Below, one piece after another: positions 1-8,251 of a stretch of 64,000 nucleotides of DNA. Source of the stretch: Erysipelotrichaceae bacterium (GTDB lineage Bacteria > Bacillota_I > Bacilli_A > Erysipelotrichales > Erysipelotrichaceae); assembly GCA_017473335.1 (NCBI GenBank), contig JAFULN010000026.1, positions 62,001 through 126,000 on the forward strand, in the 5' to 3' direction. Each line of letters opens with the position of its first letter. Position 1 is the first letter of the stretch. The translations under genes were made by a program, and so were the position numbers. Under the pieces are notes generated by a model that saw only the letters and a program-made list of their open reading frames with translations, made no database searches and was not told the DNA's origin.

Positions 1-3000
1 GTTCTTATGGAATTGATATGGAATTTCAGTTTGTAACACGACAAATTGAACTGGTAGAAAAAACAAAGGCACTTCCACAAATGGAAACAGCTTTAAAAGT
101 AGAAGTGAAAGAAAACACTGAATTTAAACGTCCTAAGAAACTGAAATATGAAGATTATGAAAAAGTTGTGATTGCACAGCTGAAAGATGAAGCAGATCAG
201 ATTCAATTTACAGGGACTGTATTTGATATTAATAACATTACTACTAGAAAGGGTACAATGATTCAAACACTTATGGTATTTGATGATACAGACGCTCTTT
301 CAGTAAAACGATTTGAAGGAAGATATACGTCCAAAGAAGATATTGAATCGATTAAAAAAGGAGATACATGTATTTTCTATGGACGTATGGGATATGACAA
401 TTTTGCCAAGGAAGTGACATTTACTGCAGAAGCTGTTGTTAAAACAGAAGGCAAAAAGAAAAAGCAGGATACTGCAGATGAAAAGCGTGTAGAACTTCAT
501 CTTCATTCCAATATGTCTGAAATGGATGGTGTGTGTGAAGTAAAAGATTTGATTACACAGGCTTTTGAATATGGACATCGTGCTGTAGCTGTTACTGATC
601 ATATGGTTGTACAGGCTTTCCCACAGGCTCAAAGTGCGTGTGGAGCATGTCGCAAGAAAGATCCTGAACGTGATTTTAAGGTGTTGTATGGCGTTGAAAT
701 GAACATGGTCGATGATCATCTTACTATCTTAAGAAATCCTGTCGATACGAAACTAGATGAAGCAGTGTACTGTGTCTATGACTTAGAAACAACAGGACTT
801 TCCAACAATTATGACCATACGATTGAATTTGGAGGTGTAAAAGTACGTGGTGGAGAAATTATTGATACCATGCAGACATTTATCAAACCTCCTCGACCAA
901 TCAACTCATTTATCGCTGAAAAAACCAATATTACCAATGCAGTAGTTGCCAATGCGCCAGCTATTGAAGATGTTATTGATCAGATTTTGGAATTTATTGG
1001 TGATTGTGTGCTTGTTGCCCATAATGCTACGTTTGACTTTGGTTTTATTAATTCAGAACTAGAGAGATTAGGCAGAAAACCACTCACAAATCCAGTCATC
1101 GATACTTTGGATCTGGCACGTGCCATTCATAAAGATAGACGTACTTATCGTTTAGGAAATATCGCTAGACATTATCGTGTTGCCTATGATGAAGATGTAG
1201 CACATCGTGCCGATTATGATGCGAAGGTACTTTCTGATGTGTTTATGCTGATGGTACAGGACTGCAAAAAACGTGGTGCTGTGACTGTTTCTGACTTGGA
1301 TAAACTTCAGTCTGAAGATGCCTATATCAAAGTCATGAAGCGACATATTACTGTTTTAGCTAAAAATAAACCAGGATTAAAGCGTCTGTTTCAGCTGATT
1401 ACTACTTCACATACAAAAACATTAGCACTTTTTGGAAAGGCCAACTCAAAGTCCAACGGTGAAGAATTCATGGCTGAACCTCGTATTTTAAGAACAGAAC
1501 TGATGAAAGACAGAGAGAATCTGTTGTTTGGTACTGCTTGTTATAACGGGGAAATCTTTGAAATTGCCGCAAACCGTTCTCAAAAAGAACTTGAAGAAGC
1601 ACTTTCGTTCTATGATTATGTAGAAATACAGCCACTAGAAAACTATCGTCCTCAAATAGAAGGACACGTTGTTTTTGATGTTGAACGTTTAAAAGATATT
1701 TTAAGAAATATTATTGATACAGCTAAAAAATTAGGAAAGATTGTAGTTGCTACTGGTGATGTTCATTACAATACACCAGATCAAAAAATTTTAAGAGATA
1801 TTTATATTTCTACACAGGGAATTGGCGGTGTACGTCATCCTTTGCATATTTATGATGCAGAACGACGCAGAAAAACAATCAATCCGGATCAGCATTTCCG
1901 TACAACTGATGAAATGCTGGAATGTTTCAGCTGGCTGCCACCTCAGGAAGCTTATGAACTAGTTGTAGAAAATACCAATAAAATCGCCGATATGTGTGAA
2001 TTCATCAAGCCTGTCCATGACAAGCTGTACACACCGGTCATTGAAGGTGCAGACCAGAAACTGACAGATATTTGTTACGAAACAGCTCATCAGATATATG
2101 GAGAAAACCTTCCTGAAATCGTTGATGCACGCTTGAAGCGAGAACTTAATTCCATCATTGGAAATGGATTTGGTGTTATTTACTATATCTCTCACTTGTT
2201 AGTTAAGAAATCAAATCAGGATGGATATCTTGTAGGTAGCCGAGGATCAGTAGGAAGCAGCTTTGTTGCGACAATGTCTGGAATTACTGAAGTAAATCCA
2301 TTAGCTCCACACTATGTTTGTTCAAAATGTCATCATTCTGAATTTATTACGGATGGCTCTGTTGCCTCTGGTTTTAATCTGCAAAATAAACCATGTCCTC
2401 ACTGTGGAACAATGATGATTCCAAATGGCCAGGATATTCCATTTGAAACTTTCTTAGGTTTTGAAGGCGATAAAGTACCTGATATCGACTTAAACTTCTC
2501 AGGTGAATATCAGCCAAATGCACACGCATACACAAAAGAAGTATTTGGTGAAGATTATGTTTATCGTGCAGGTACAATCGGTACTGTTGCTCAGAAAACA
2601 GCTTTTGGTTATGTATCAGGCTATTGTGAAGAACGAGGCATTGAAAATATGCGTCAGGCGCAAAGAGTCCATCTATCGATGGGATGTGAAGGTGTAAAAC
2701 GTACAACAGGTCAGCATCCAGGAGGAATCATCGTTATTCCAAACTATATGGATGTACACGATTTTACTCCAGTCAATTATCCTGCCAACAACCCTCAAAG
2801 TGAATGGAAAACAACCCATTTTGACTTCCATGCGATTCATGACAATGTCTTAAAATTTGATATTTTAGGACATGTAGATCCAACTGTCATGCGTATGTTC
2901 CAGAATATTTCTGGTATTGACCCAAAGACCATTCCAATGAATGACTTAGATACCATGTCTCTTTTCTCAAGCAGTGACGCACTTCATGCAGATCCTAAAC

Positions 3001-3923
3001 TGTTCCAGGAAAAGACTGGAGCCATTGGATTGCCTGAATTTGGTACGAAATTTGTGCGAGGTATCCTTGAGCTGACACAGCCAAAAACATTCTCGGATCT
3101 TGTAATTATCTCAGGTCTTTCTCATGGTACTGACGTATGGCTGAATAATGCCAAAGACTTAGTTGAAAAAGGCATTCCGCTGCAGAAAGTTATTGGATGT
3201 CGAGATGATATTATGACTTATCTGATTCATCGAGGACTTAAACCAAAAGATGCATTCTTTATCATGGAATCTGTCCGAAAAGGAAAAGGGCTCAAGCCAG
3301 AATGGGAAGAAATCATGAAGCCTGTTGTGGATGACTGGTATATTGATTCATGTAAGAAAATCAAGTACATGTTCCCAAAAGCACATGCCGTAGCTTACGT
3401 AATCATGGCCATTCGTATTGCCTGGTTTAAGGTTTATCATCCTTACTGGTATTATGCAGTATATTTCTCACTTCGATGTGATGCTTATGAAATTGATACG
3501 ATGGTCAAAGGATATGATGCAGTCGCAGCCAGAATGGATGAAATCCACAGAAAGATGGCAGATCCAGAGCTGAAGCGTGAAGTCACTCCAAAAGACAGTG
3601 CACTCATCACAACTTTTGAAAGTGTACTTGAAATGTATGCTAGAGGCTATAAATTCTCTAACATTGATATGGAGCTCTCTGAAGCAACAGAATTTAAAGT
3701 CATGCCAGGCGATAAAACAACAATTATTCCACCATTTACAACTGTGGATGGTTTAGGAGAAAACGTTGCCAAGTCTATCGTTGAAGCAAGAAAACAATGT
3801 CCATTCTTGTCAAAGGAAGATATCCTGACAAGAACACAGCTTTCTGCAACACTGTTAAAGAAACTTGAAAAGCTTGGCTGTCTGTCACATCTGCAGGAAG
3901 AAAACCAGATGTCATTATTTTAA
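1..3923 (+). CDS. polC: DNA polymerase III alpha subunit, Gram-positive type PolC (5' partial)
   Basis: This is the replicative polymerase with built-in proofreading. The frame is open to the left edge (codons from base 3), so roughly the first 100 residues lie outside the window. Counting from the Met at 18, I see an OB-fold region (about 40-140), a PHP domain starting ELHLHSNMSEMDG (about 160), a DEDDh exonuclease inserted in it (YDLETTGL about 253, HNATFDF, HRADYDAK about 395), a zinc-binding CSKC/CPHC pair near 767-795 and the catalytic PDIDLNFSG motif near 820. Domain order is that of PolC, not DnaE. A hairpin terminator follows, and rimP, its usual neighbour, is displaced by about 2 kb. 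Confidence 0.97.
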   Translation, partial: SYGIDMEFQFVTRQIELVEKTKALPQMETALKVEVKENTEFKRPKKLKYEDYEKVVIAQLKDEADQIQFTGTVFDINNITTRKGTMIQTLMVFDDTDALSVKRFEGRYTSKEDIESIKKGDTCIFYGRMGYDNFAKEVTFTAEAVVKTEGKKKKQDTADEKRVELHLHSNMSEMDGVCEVKDLITQAFEYGHRAVAVTDHMVVQAFPQAQSACGACRKKDPERDFKVLYGVEMNMVDDHLTILRNPVDTKLDEAVYCVYDLETTGLSNNYDHTIEFGGVKVRGGEIIDTMQTFIKPPRPINSFIAEKTNITNAVVANAPAIEDVIDQILEFIGDCVLVAHNATFDFGFINSELERLGRKPLTNPVIDTLDLARAIHKDRRTYRLGNIARHYRVAYDEDVAHRADYDAKVLSDVFMLMVQDCKKRGAVTVSDLDKLQSEDAYIKVMKRHITVLAKNKPGLKRLFQLITTSHTKTLALFGKANSKSNGEEFMAEPRILRTELMKDRENLLFGTACYNGEIFEIAANRSQKELEEALSFYDYVEIQPLENYRPQIEGHVVFDVERLKDILRNIIDTAKKLGKIVVATGDVHYNTPDQKILRDIYISTQGIGGVRHPLHIYDAERRRKTINPDQHFRTTDEMLECFSWLPPQEAYELVVENTNKIADMCEFIKPVHDKLYTPVIEGADQKLTDICYETAHQIYGENLPEIVDARLKRELNSIIGNGFGVIYYISHLLVKKSNQDGYLVGSRGSVGSSFVATMSGITEVNPLAPHYVCSKCHHSEFITDGSVASGFNLQNKPCPHCGTMMIPNGQDIPFETFLGFEGDKVPDIDLNFSGEYQPNAHAYTKEVFGEDYVYRAGTIGTVAQKTAFGYVSGYCEERGIENMRQAQRVHLSMGCEGVKRTTGQHPGGIIVIPNYMDVHDFTPVNYPANNPQSEWKTTHFDFHAIHDNVLKFDILGHVDPTVMRMFQNISGIDPKTIPMNDLDTMSLFSSSDALHADPKLFQEKTGAIGLPEFGTKFVRGILELTQPKTFSDLVIISGLSHGTDVWLNNAKDLVEKGIPLQKVIGCRDDIMTYLIHRGLKPKDAFFIMESVRKGKGLKPEWEEIMKPVVDDWYIDSCKKIKYMFPKAHAVAYVIMAIRIAWFKVYHPYWYYAVYFSLRCDAYEIDTMVKGYDAVAARMDEIHRKMADPELKREVTPKDSALITTFESVLEMYARGYKFSNIDMELSEATEFKVMPGDKTTIIPPFTTVDGLGENVAKSIVEARKQCPFLSKEDILTRTQLSATLLKKLEKLGCLSHLQEENQMSLF

Positions 3924-3933
3924 TCAAACAAAA

Positions 3934-3967
3934 GGGAGAATTAGGTAATCTTAATTCTTCTTTTTTA
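3934..3967 (+). terminator. Rho-independent terminator of polC
   Basis: The arms AGAATTA (3937-3943) and TAATTCT (3952-3958) form a stem with an 8-base loop and are followed by a T-rich run. It separates polC from the accessory module that follows. Confidence 0.7.
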
Positions 3968-4110
3968 TTTGTCAAAATAACCTCAAAACAGCCGTGTCAA
4001 CAGCAAAAGTAACAAAAAACACACTTTTTTCTAAATTGTGTAAAAAATTTAAATGTCAAAAAAGCCTTATTTTATAGGACAAGCATTTTACTTTTATTTT
4101 GTCAAGTAGG

Positions 4111-4143
4111 TAATGTTCCAGAACAGTACCGTATTGAACATTA
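4111..4143. promoter_or_regulatory. 8-bp inverted repeat over the -35 of the module promoter (candidate operator)
   Basis: TAATGTTC (4111-4118) and GAACATTA (4136-4143) are perfect inverted repeats spaced 17 bases apart. A second GAAC (4121-4124) lies inside. The right arm covers the -35 hexamer at 4134-4139, a position suited to control by a DNA-binding protein. The HTH/TPR regulator at 4585 is the nearest candidate; that link is inference. Confidence 0.5.
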
Positions 4144-4161
4144 TATGAAAAAGTCTATACT
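4134..4161 (+). promoter_or_regulatory. Sigma-A-type promoter of the RNA/peptide/regulator module
   Basis: TTGAAC (4134-4139), a 16-base spacer and TATACT (4156-4161) predict a start near 4168. The transcript would begin with the structured leader and run into the Cys-rich peptide gene. Confidence 0.6.
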
Positions 4162-4167
4162 TATATA

Positions 4168-4330
4168 TGTAAATCAGGTACCAAATTTACACAGACACGG
4201 ACCCTGCGCGACGTTAGCGCCTTCATTAATTATATTAATCTGTCCGGTCTGATGGTCGTTATCCTTGACACCTTTCCATACACCACACAAATAGAAAGGT
4301 TCAGCCAACGTAAACGTCAAGGATAACGAA
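4168..4330 (+). ncRNA. Structured RNA leader of unknown class upstream of the Cys-rich peptide gene
   Basis: Several perfect or near-perfect helices nest here. Helix A pairs CAGAC-A-CGGAC (4192-4202, one bulged A) with GTCCGGTCTG (4242-4251). It encloses hairpin B (GCGC 4206-4209 with GCGC 4217-4220) and AT-rich hairpin C (ATTAAT 4225-4230 with ATTAAT 4234-4239). Helix D pairs CGTTATCCTTGAC (4257-4269) with GTCAAGGATAACG (4316-4328) and continues as ACCTTTC (4270-4276) with GAAAGGT (4294-4300), leaving a one-sided bulge at 4301-4315. The loop of B (ACGTT, 4211-4215) is complementary to AACGT (4307-4311) in that bulge, suggesting a kissing contact. I do not recognise a known riboswitch, and there is no T-box signature. 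The peptide gene's ribosome-binding site begins about 20 bases after helix D. It could be a leader or a free-standing RNA. Confidence 0.6.
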
Positions 4331-4363
4331 CATGAACATTGAAAAATAGAAAGGAGAGTTAGG

Positions 4364-4567
4364 ATGAAAAAGCTACTATCACTATTGCTTACACTTCTTT
4401 TGATTGTCAACACTTCAATCTCTATCTTGGCACATGAAGAAGACCCAGATTGCACTTGCAAGTGCGATGAATGCACTACTGAAGAATGCGAATGTCCATG
4501 TCATGAACCAGCCCCAAATTTTGGTGGGGATTATGGTGAAGATGAAGACTGGTACAATAAGGACTAA
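4364..4567 (+). CDS. Small secreted acidic Cys-rich peptide
   Basis: This 67-residue protein has a classical signal peptide: two Lys, a Leu-rich core and a likely cut after SISILA near residue 23. The mature part is about 44 residues and strongly acidic. Its seven cysteines have mirror-symmetric spacing, CxCxC-x2-C-x4-CxCxC, and the tail ends DWYNKD. A good ribosome-binding site (AAGGAG, 4351-4356) sits 7 bases before the ATG. I do not recognise a family. Next to an HTH/TPR regulator it could be a precursor of a signalling peptide; a metal-binding or disulfide-rich secreted peptide is the alternative. It lies inside an insert that splits polC from rimP. Confidence 0.7.
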   Translation: MKKLLSLLLTLLLIVNTSISILAHEEDPDCTCKCDECTTEECECPCHEPAPNFGGDYGEDEDWYNKD

Positions 4568-4584
4568 TTCTCCGATCTAATACT

Positions 4585-5796
4585 ATGAATAAAAACAATT
4601 TAATCGCAGGTTTCTTTAGGTACCATCGTGAAAAATTGAATTATTCTCAAAGAGGGCTTATCAATGACAGCAGTCCTGTCAAAGAAAGCTCTTTATGTGA
4701 TTTTGAGAATGGTAAAAGAATGTTAAATGAAGAACAGCTGGTATATCTGTTTCGACAGATTGGATTTGATTATTTTGATGTTCTAAACTCTTATGATTTT
4801 TCAAATGAATATAATCATATTATTACTGAAATTCTTAATGGAAATATCAATAATGCAGAAGCTTTATATTTAGAGTGTGTTAATAAAGATGTATATAATA
4901 CTTTAGGCACATTGTTATTTTCACTTATAGCATATTTGTTAGGTATTCTTACAAATTTTAATAAAATTGAATTGAACGATTGCATCTTAAAATTACGAAA
5001 TCATCTTGATGATGATCATGTTGCTATATTGAATATATGTGAAGCAAAAATGTTGATTAATAATGGAAAATTTAATGAAGCTATTATTTTGTATAATAAT
5101 TCGTTATCATTGACTTTTGATAATAATTTGCGTTCCTGGATTTTTCTGATGCTAGGTAATACTTATTCAAAAAATGGAGATTATTACAACGCACAAAAAC
5201 ATATAGAAAATGCTTTATCTATTTATTCTCAGAATTTAAATTTTAGGAAAATGATTCAAGCAAATTTGAGTATTGGAACAATTTGTATGTTAACCAATTC
5301 CATAGAGAATGCAGAAACATCTTATATGAAGGCATATAAAGCATCACTTGATTTAAATGATTCAAATAAAATAATTACTAAATGTTTTCACTGTTTATGC
5401 TGGTTATACTTTAAAACAAATCAGTATGAAAAAGTAAAAGATATGCTTAATAATAAACCACAAGATCTAATTTTTAATAAAAATACTTATTTTGTAATAG
5501 CTTGGGCAAATTATAAATTAGGTAATGTTGATAAAACTGTTAAATATTGCCGTGAAGCTAAAGAGAAATATCCTGATTATGAATATGCTTGCATTGTTTA
5601 TGAGTATATAGAAAGAGCTGTTTTGGGGAAGAAGAGTGGTCAGGATACGCTGTTAAAGAAGGCGATTACGATGGAAGATTATGAACATAATAAAGAAATC
5701 GATGAACTGTTTACTTTAGAGTTAATTGATATCTATGAACGTCGTAAAAATTATGAAAAAGCTTATAAATATACAAGAAAACTCTTGAATCGTTAA
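4585..5796 (+). CDS. HTH/TPR transcriptional regulator, RRNPP-like
   Basis: This 403-residue protein has an N-terminal XRE-type helix-turn-helix (about residues 5-65, with SQRGL and LCDFENGKR) and then helical repeats of TPR type to the end, for example LGNTYSKNGDYYNAQKHIEN. That layout is shared by Rgg, PlcR, NprR and other receptors that bind short secreted peptides inside the cell. The gene is visibly more AT-rich than its flanks, with many AAT/ATT/TTT codons, suggesting transfer. No strong ribosome-binding site precedes the ATG, so translation may depend on the peptide gene 17 bases upstream. Ligand and targets are unknown; autoregulation through the 4111-4143 dyad is a guess. Confidence 0.75.
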   Translation: MNKNNLIAGFFRYHREKLNYSQRGLINDSSPVKESSLCDFENGKRMLNEEQLVYLFRQIGFDYFDVLNSYDFSNEYNHIITEILNGNINNAEALYLECVNKDVYNTLGTLLFSLIAYLLGILTNFNKIELNDCILKLRNHLDDDHVAILNICEAKMLINNGKFNEAIILYNNSLSLTFDNNLRSWIFLMLGNTYSKNGDYYNAQKHIENALSIYSQNLNFRKMIQANLSIGTICMLTNSIENAETSYMKAYKASLDLNDSNKIITKCFHCLCWLYFKTNQYEKVKDMLNNKPQDLIFNKNTYFVIAWANYKLGNVDKTVKYCREAKEKYPDYEYACIVYEYIERAVLGKKSGQDTLLKKAITMEDYEHNKEIDELFTLELIDIYERRKNYEKAYKYTRKLLNR

Positions 5797-5813
5797 TGAA
5801 TTTCGTGTATATT
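5785..5813 (+). promoter_or_regulatory. Promoter of the rimP-nusA-infB operon
   Basis: TTGAAT (5785-5790), a 17-base spacer and TATATT (5808-5813) fit the sigma-A consensus. The -35 lies within the last codons of the preceding regulator gene. Transcription would start near 5820, just ahead of a strong hairpin. Confidence 0.65.
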
Positions 5814-5830
5814 AAAGGCGCATACAAAAC

Positions 5831-5862
5831 AAGGAGCGGAGAACCGCTCCTTCAATTTTGTT
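5831..5862 (+). terminator. GC-rich hairpin in the rimP leader (terminator of the regulator gene or attenuator)
   Basis: AAGGAGCGG (5831-5839) and CCGCTCCTT (5844-5852) pair perfectly around an AGAA loop and are followed by CAATTTTGTTT. It lies after the predicted start of the rimP operon, so it can end read-through from the regulator and may also attenuate rimP-nusA expression. Confidence 0.6.
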
Positions 5863-5876
5863 TCAAGGAGAGGAAT

Positions 5877-6344
5877 ATGGATCAAATTGAGAAGATTGTA
5901 GAATGCATCAGCCCTGTCCTTGAGGAGTCTAATGTTGCTTTGTATGAAGTAAAATGGACGAATCAGGGTAAAAACAAAGTACTCCAGATTGCGATTATGC
6001 ATGAAGATGGCACAATGGATCTGGAAACCTGTGCAACAGTATCAGAGAAGATTTCTGAAGTACTGGATGCAAAGGATATGATCAGCTTTGAATACTTTCT
6101 TGAAATCTGTTCACCTGGGGCAGAAAGAAAGCTGAGAAGTCATGATGAAATTGTTTCTTCTACAGGAAAGCACGTTTATGTTCGTTTTAAGAAGGCAGTA
6201 AAATCGATGAATGATGTTACTGGTGATTTGGAAAAAGTGGATGGAAATGAACTGACGATTGCTTATCGTGACAAAGCTGCTGTACGACGTGTTACTTTCG
6301 ATGAAAACAATATCGATTTGATTCGTCTTGCAGTCAAACTGTAA
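5877..6344 (+). CDS. rimP: Ribosome maturation factor RimP
   Basis: RimP helps assemble the 30S subunit. I start it at 5877 because AAGGAG lies just upstream; the frame is open further left but without a suitable start signal. The 155-residue product matches the family: an N-terminal alpha/beta domain with ALYEVKWTNQG, the conserved YFLEICSPGAERKL segment near residue 78, and a C-terminal SH3-like barrel. It is the first gene of the rimP-nusA-ylxR-ylxQ-infB-rbfA operon, the standard Bacillota order. Confidence 0.93.
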   Translation: MDQIEKIVECISPVLEESNVALYEVKWTNQGKNKVLQIAIMHEDGTMDLETCATVSEKISEVLDAKDMISFEYFLEICSPGAERKLRSHDEIVSSTGKHVYVRFKKAVKSMNDVTGDLEKVDGNELTIAYRDKAAVRRVTFDENNIDLIRLAVKL

Positions 6345-6364
6345 TGGAATAAGGAGAAAAGAAA

Positions 6365-7969
6365 ATGGATTTTAAAGCGATTTACAGAGCGATGAATCAG
6401 CTGGAGGACAATCGTAAGATTTCAAAGGAAATCGTGATTGAAGCTCTGAAAGAAGCCATGGCTAAAGCGTATCGCAAGCACATCGATATTCCTGATGTAC
6501 TGGTACGTGTTGAAATTAACGAAAAGACTGGTGAGATGAAGCTTTATCAGCAGTATACAGTTGTTGAAGAAGTGGAAGATGACGAACTTGAAATTTCATT
6601 GGCAGAAGTGAAGCATTTAGGTTTGAACCTGGAGCTTGGCGAACTTCATGAAATTCAGAAGCCTATTGATGATCTTGGTCGTGCTGCTGCACTATTGGCT
6701 AAGAACGTTATGAAGCAGAAGATTCGTGAAGCTGAAAAGCAGTCAGTATATGATGAATATATTGATTTGCTGGATGAAATGGTGATTGGTCTTGTTGAAA
6801 GCGTTGAAGAAAAATTTGTTGTTGTAAACTTAGGTAAGACAATGGCATTGATGCCACGTGCTGCTCAGATTCCAGGTGAAGTTTATCGTGAGGGTCAGAA
6901 CATTCGTGTTGTGATTACTGAAGTGAATAAAGAAACGAAGGGTGCTCAGGTTTTAGTGTCTCGTGCAGATTCTAAACTTGTAAAGCGTTTGTTTGAAAGA
7001 GAAGTTCCTGAAATTTATGAAGGTGTTGTTGAAATTAAGGCAATTGCACGTGAAGCTGGTGAACGCTGCAAAATGGCTGTATATTCATCAGATCCTAATG
7101 TAGATCCTATTGGATCATGCATTGGGCCTCGTGGTGCACGTGTTTCATCAATCATTGAAGAACTTCATGGTGAAAAGATTGATATCTTTGAATGGAGTGA
7201 AAATGTACAGGAACTGATTAAGAATGCTTTGGCTCCTGCACAGGTGCTGGGTGTTATTCCATCTAGTGACAAGAAGTCACTGATGGTCATTGTTGAAGAT
7301 AATCAGCTGTCTTTGGCAATTGGTAAGAAGGGTAAGAATGCTCGTCTTGCAGTCAAGCTGACTGGCAAGAAGATTGATATTAAGACTCAGTCTGATGTAG
7401 AGGCTTCTGGTATTGACTGGAAGCTGGCAATGATTGAATTTGCAGCTGAACAGCAGCGTTTGGCTCGTGAAAAGGCAGCAGCTAAACTGATGGAAGAAAT
7501 GGCTAGAGAAGCTGAAGAAGAAGCAGTGGAAGAAGTTGTTGAAACTGTTGAAGAAACTGTTGTTGAAGCAGTTGAAACAGTGGTAGAAACTGTAGAACCT
7601 GTTGTAGAAACAGTTGTTGTAGAAAAGCCAGTAGTGAAGGAAGAAGTCAAGGAAGAAAAGGCTGAAGAACCTGCTAAGCGTGTGAAGAAGCCTGTTACTA
7701 AGAAAGATACATATGTATCTAAGTTTGAAAAGATTTTTGACAATAAGCCTGCTCAGAGTGAATCTGCGCCTAAGAAGCGTAAAAATAAACAGGATGAAGA
7801 TCGCAAGCTGCGTCCTGCTGAATTGAAGAAAGACAAGGATTATGAATTCAAGCCAATTTATTCTGAAGAAGAATTGGAAGAAATCAAGCGTAACGAAGAA
7901 ATCGATGAATATGAATTCTATGATGATATCGATTACGATGAATATGATGAATTCTACGATGAAGATTAA
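6365..7969 (+). CDS. nusA: Transcription termination/antitermination factor NusA with a long acidic tail
   Basis: NusA binds RNA polymerase and modulates pausing and termination. The first 370 residues hold the usual N-terminal domain, an S1 domain (about 130-200) and two KH domains (SCIGPRGARV near 248 and AIGKKGKNARL near 318). The remaining 160 residues are unusual. They form a Val/Glu-rich repetitive stretch of VVETVEET type (about 385-425), then a Lys-rich segment, and a final run dominated by Asp, Glu and Tyr. B. subtilis NusA stops near residue 371, so this tail is an extension. A good AAGGAG site precedes the ATG. Confidence 0.96.
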   Translation: MDFKAIYRAMNQLEDNRKISKEIVIEALKEAMAKAYRKHIDIPDVLVRVEINEKTGEMKLYQQYTVVEEVEDDELEISLAEVKHLGLNLELGELHEIQKPIDDLGRAAALLAKNVMKQKIREAEKQSVYDEYIDLLDEMVIGLVESVEEKFVVVNLGKTMALMPRAAQIPGEVYREGQNIRVVITEVNKETKGAQVLVSRADSKLVKRLFEREVPEIYEGVVEIKAIAREAGERCKMAVYSSDPNVDPIGSCIGPRGARVSSIIEELHGEKIDIFEWSENVQELIKNALAPAQVLGVIPSSDKKSLMVIVEDNQLSLAIGKKGKNARLAVKLTGKKIDIKTQSDVEASGIDWKLAMIEFAAEQQRLAREKAAAKLMEEMAREAEEEAVEEVVETVEETVVEAVETVVETVEPVVETVVVEKPVVKEEVKEEKAEEPAKRVKKPVTKKDTYVSKFEKIFDNKPAQSESAPKKRKNKQDEDRKLRPAELKKDKDYEFKPIYSEEELEEIKRNEEIDEYEFYDDIDYDEYDEFYDED

Positions 7970-7990
7970 TGTCAGAAAGGATTTGATTCT

Positions 7991-8251
7991 ATGAAGAAAA
8001 TCCCAATGAGAAAGTGTGTTGCAACGGGTGAGCAGTGTCCTAAAAAGGAACTGCTCAGAGTTGTACGTACCCCTGAGGGCAATGTTTGTGTTGATACTAC
8101 AGGCAAAGCCAATGGTAGAGGGGCATATTTGAAAAAGAGCATGGAAGCGCTGGAAGCAGCGAAGAAGAAAAACGTGCTCGAACGTGCTTTGGAATGTCAG
8201 ATTTCACAGGACGTTTATGAGGAAATCAGGAAGGTTATTGCGGGTGAGTAA
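7991..8251 (+). CDS. ylxR: YlxR/RnpM family RNA-binding protein
   Basis: This 86-residue basic protein carries the family's marks: MRKCVATGE near the N terminus, LLRVVRTPEG, and the GRGAYLKKS motif near residue 40. Members sit between nusA and infB in Bacillota, as here, and have been linked to RNase P modulation. Its last codons overlap the GTG start of the next gene by 8 bases. Confidence 0.9.
   Translation: MKKIPMRKCVATGEQCPKKELLRVVRTPEGNVCVDTTGKANGRGAYLKKSMEALEAAKKKNVLERALECQISQDVYEEIRKVIAGE

Noticed and set aside
4168-4330. T-box riboswitch in the leader of the peptide gene
   Set aside because: The TGGNACCGCG-type core seen at 33787 and 41386 is absent, and no terminator/antiterminator pair is visible.
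4174-4476. Minus-strand open frame of 100 codons opposite the structured RNA and peptide gene
   Set aside because: It lies opposite a promoter-driven plus-strand unit, has no ribosome-binding site, and its Ser/Cys-rich composition reflects the antisense of the peptide gene and the hairpins.
7387-7743. Minus-strand Ser/Thr-rich frame opposite nusA
   Set aside because: Its repeats are the mirror of the Val/Glu codon repeats in the NusA tail; no start signal is present.
8184-8243. Upstream extension of ylxQ inside ylxR
   Set aside because: The extra residues do not match the L7Ae family, and the GTG at 8244 fits the conserved N terminus and overlap.
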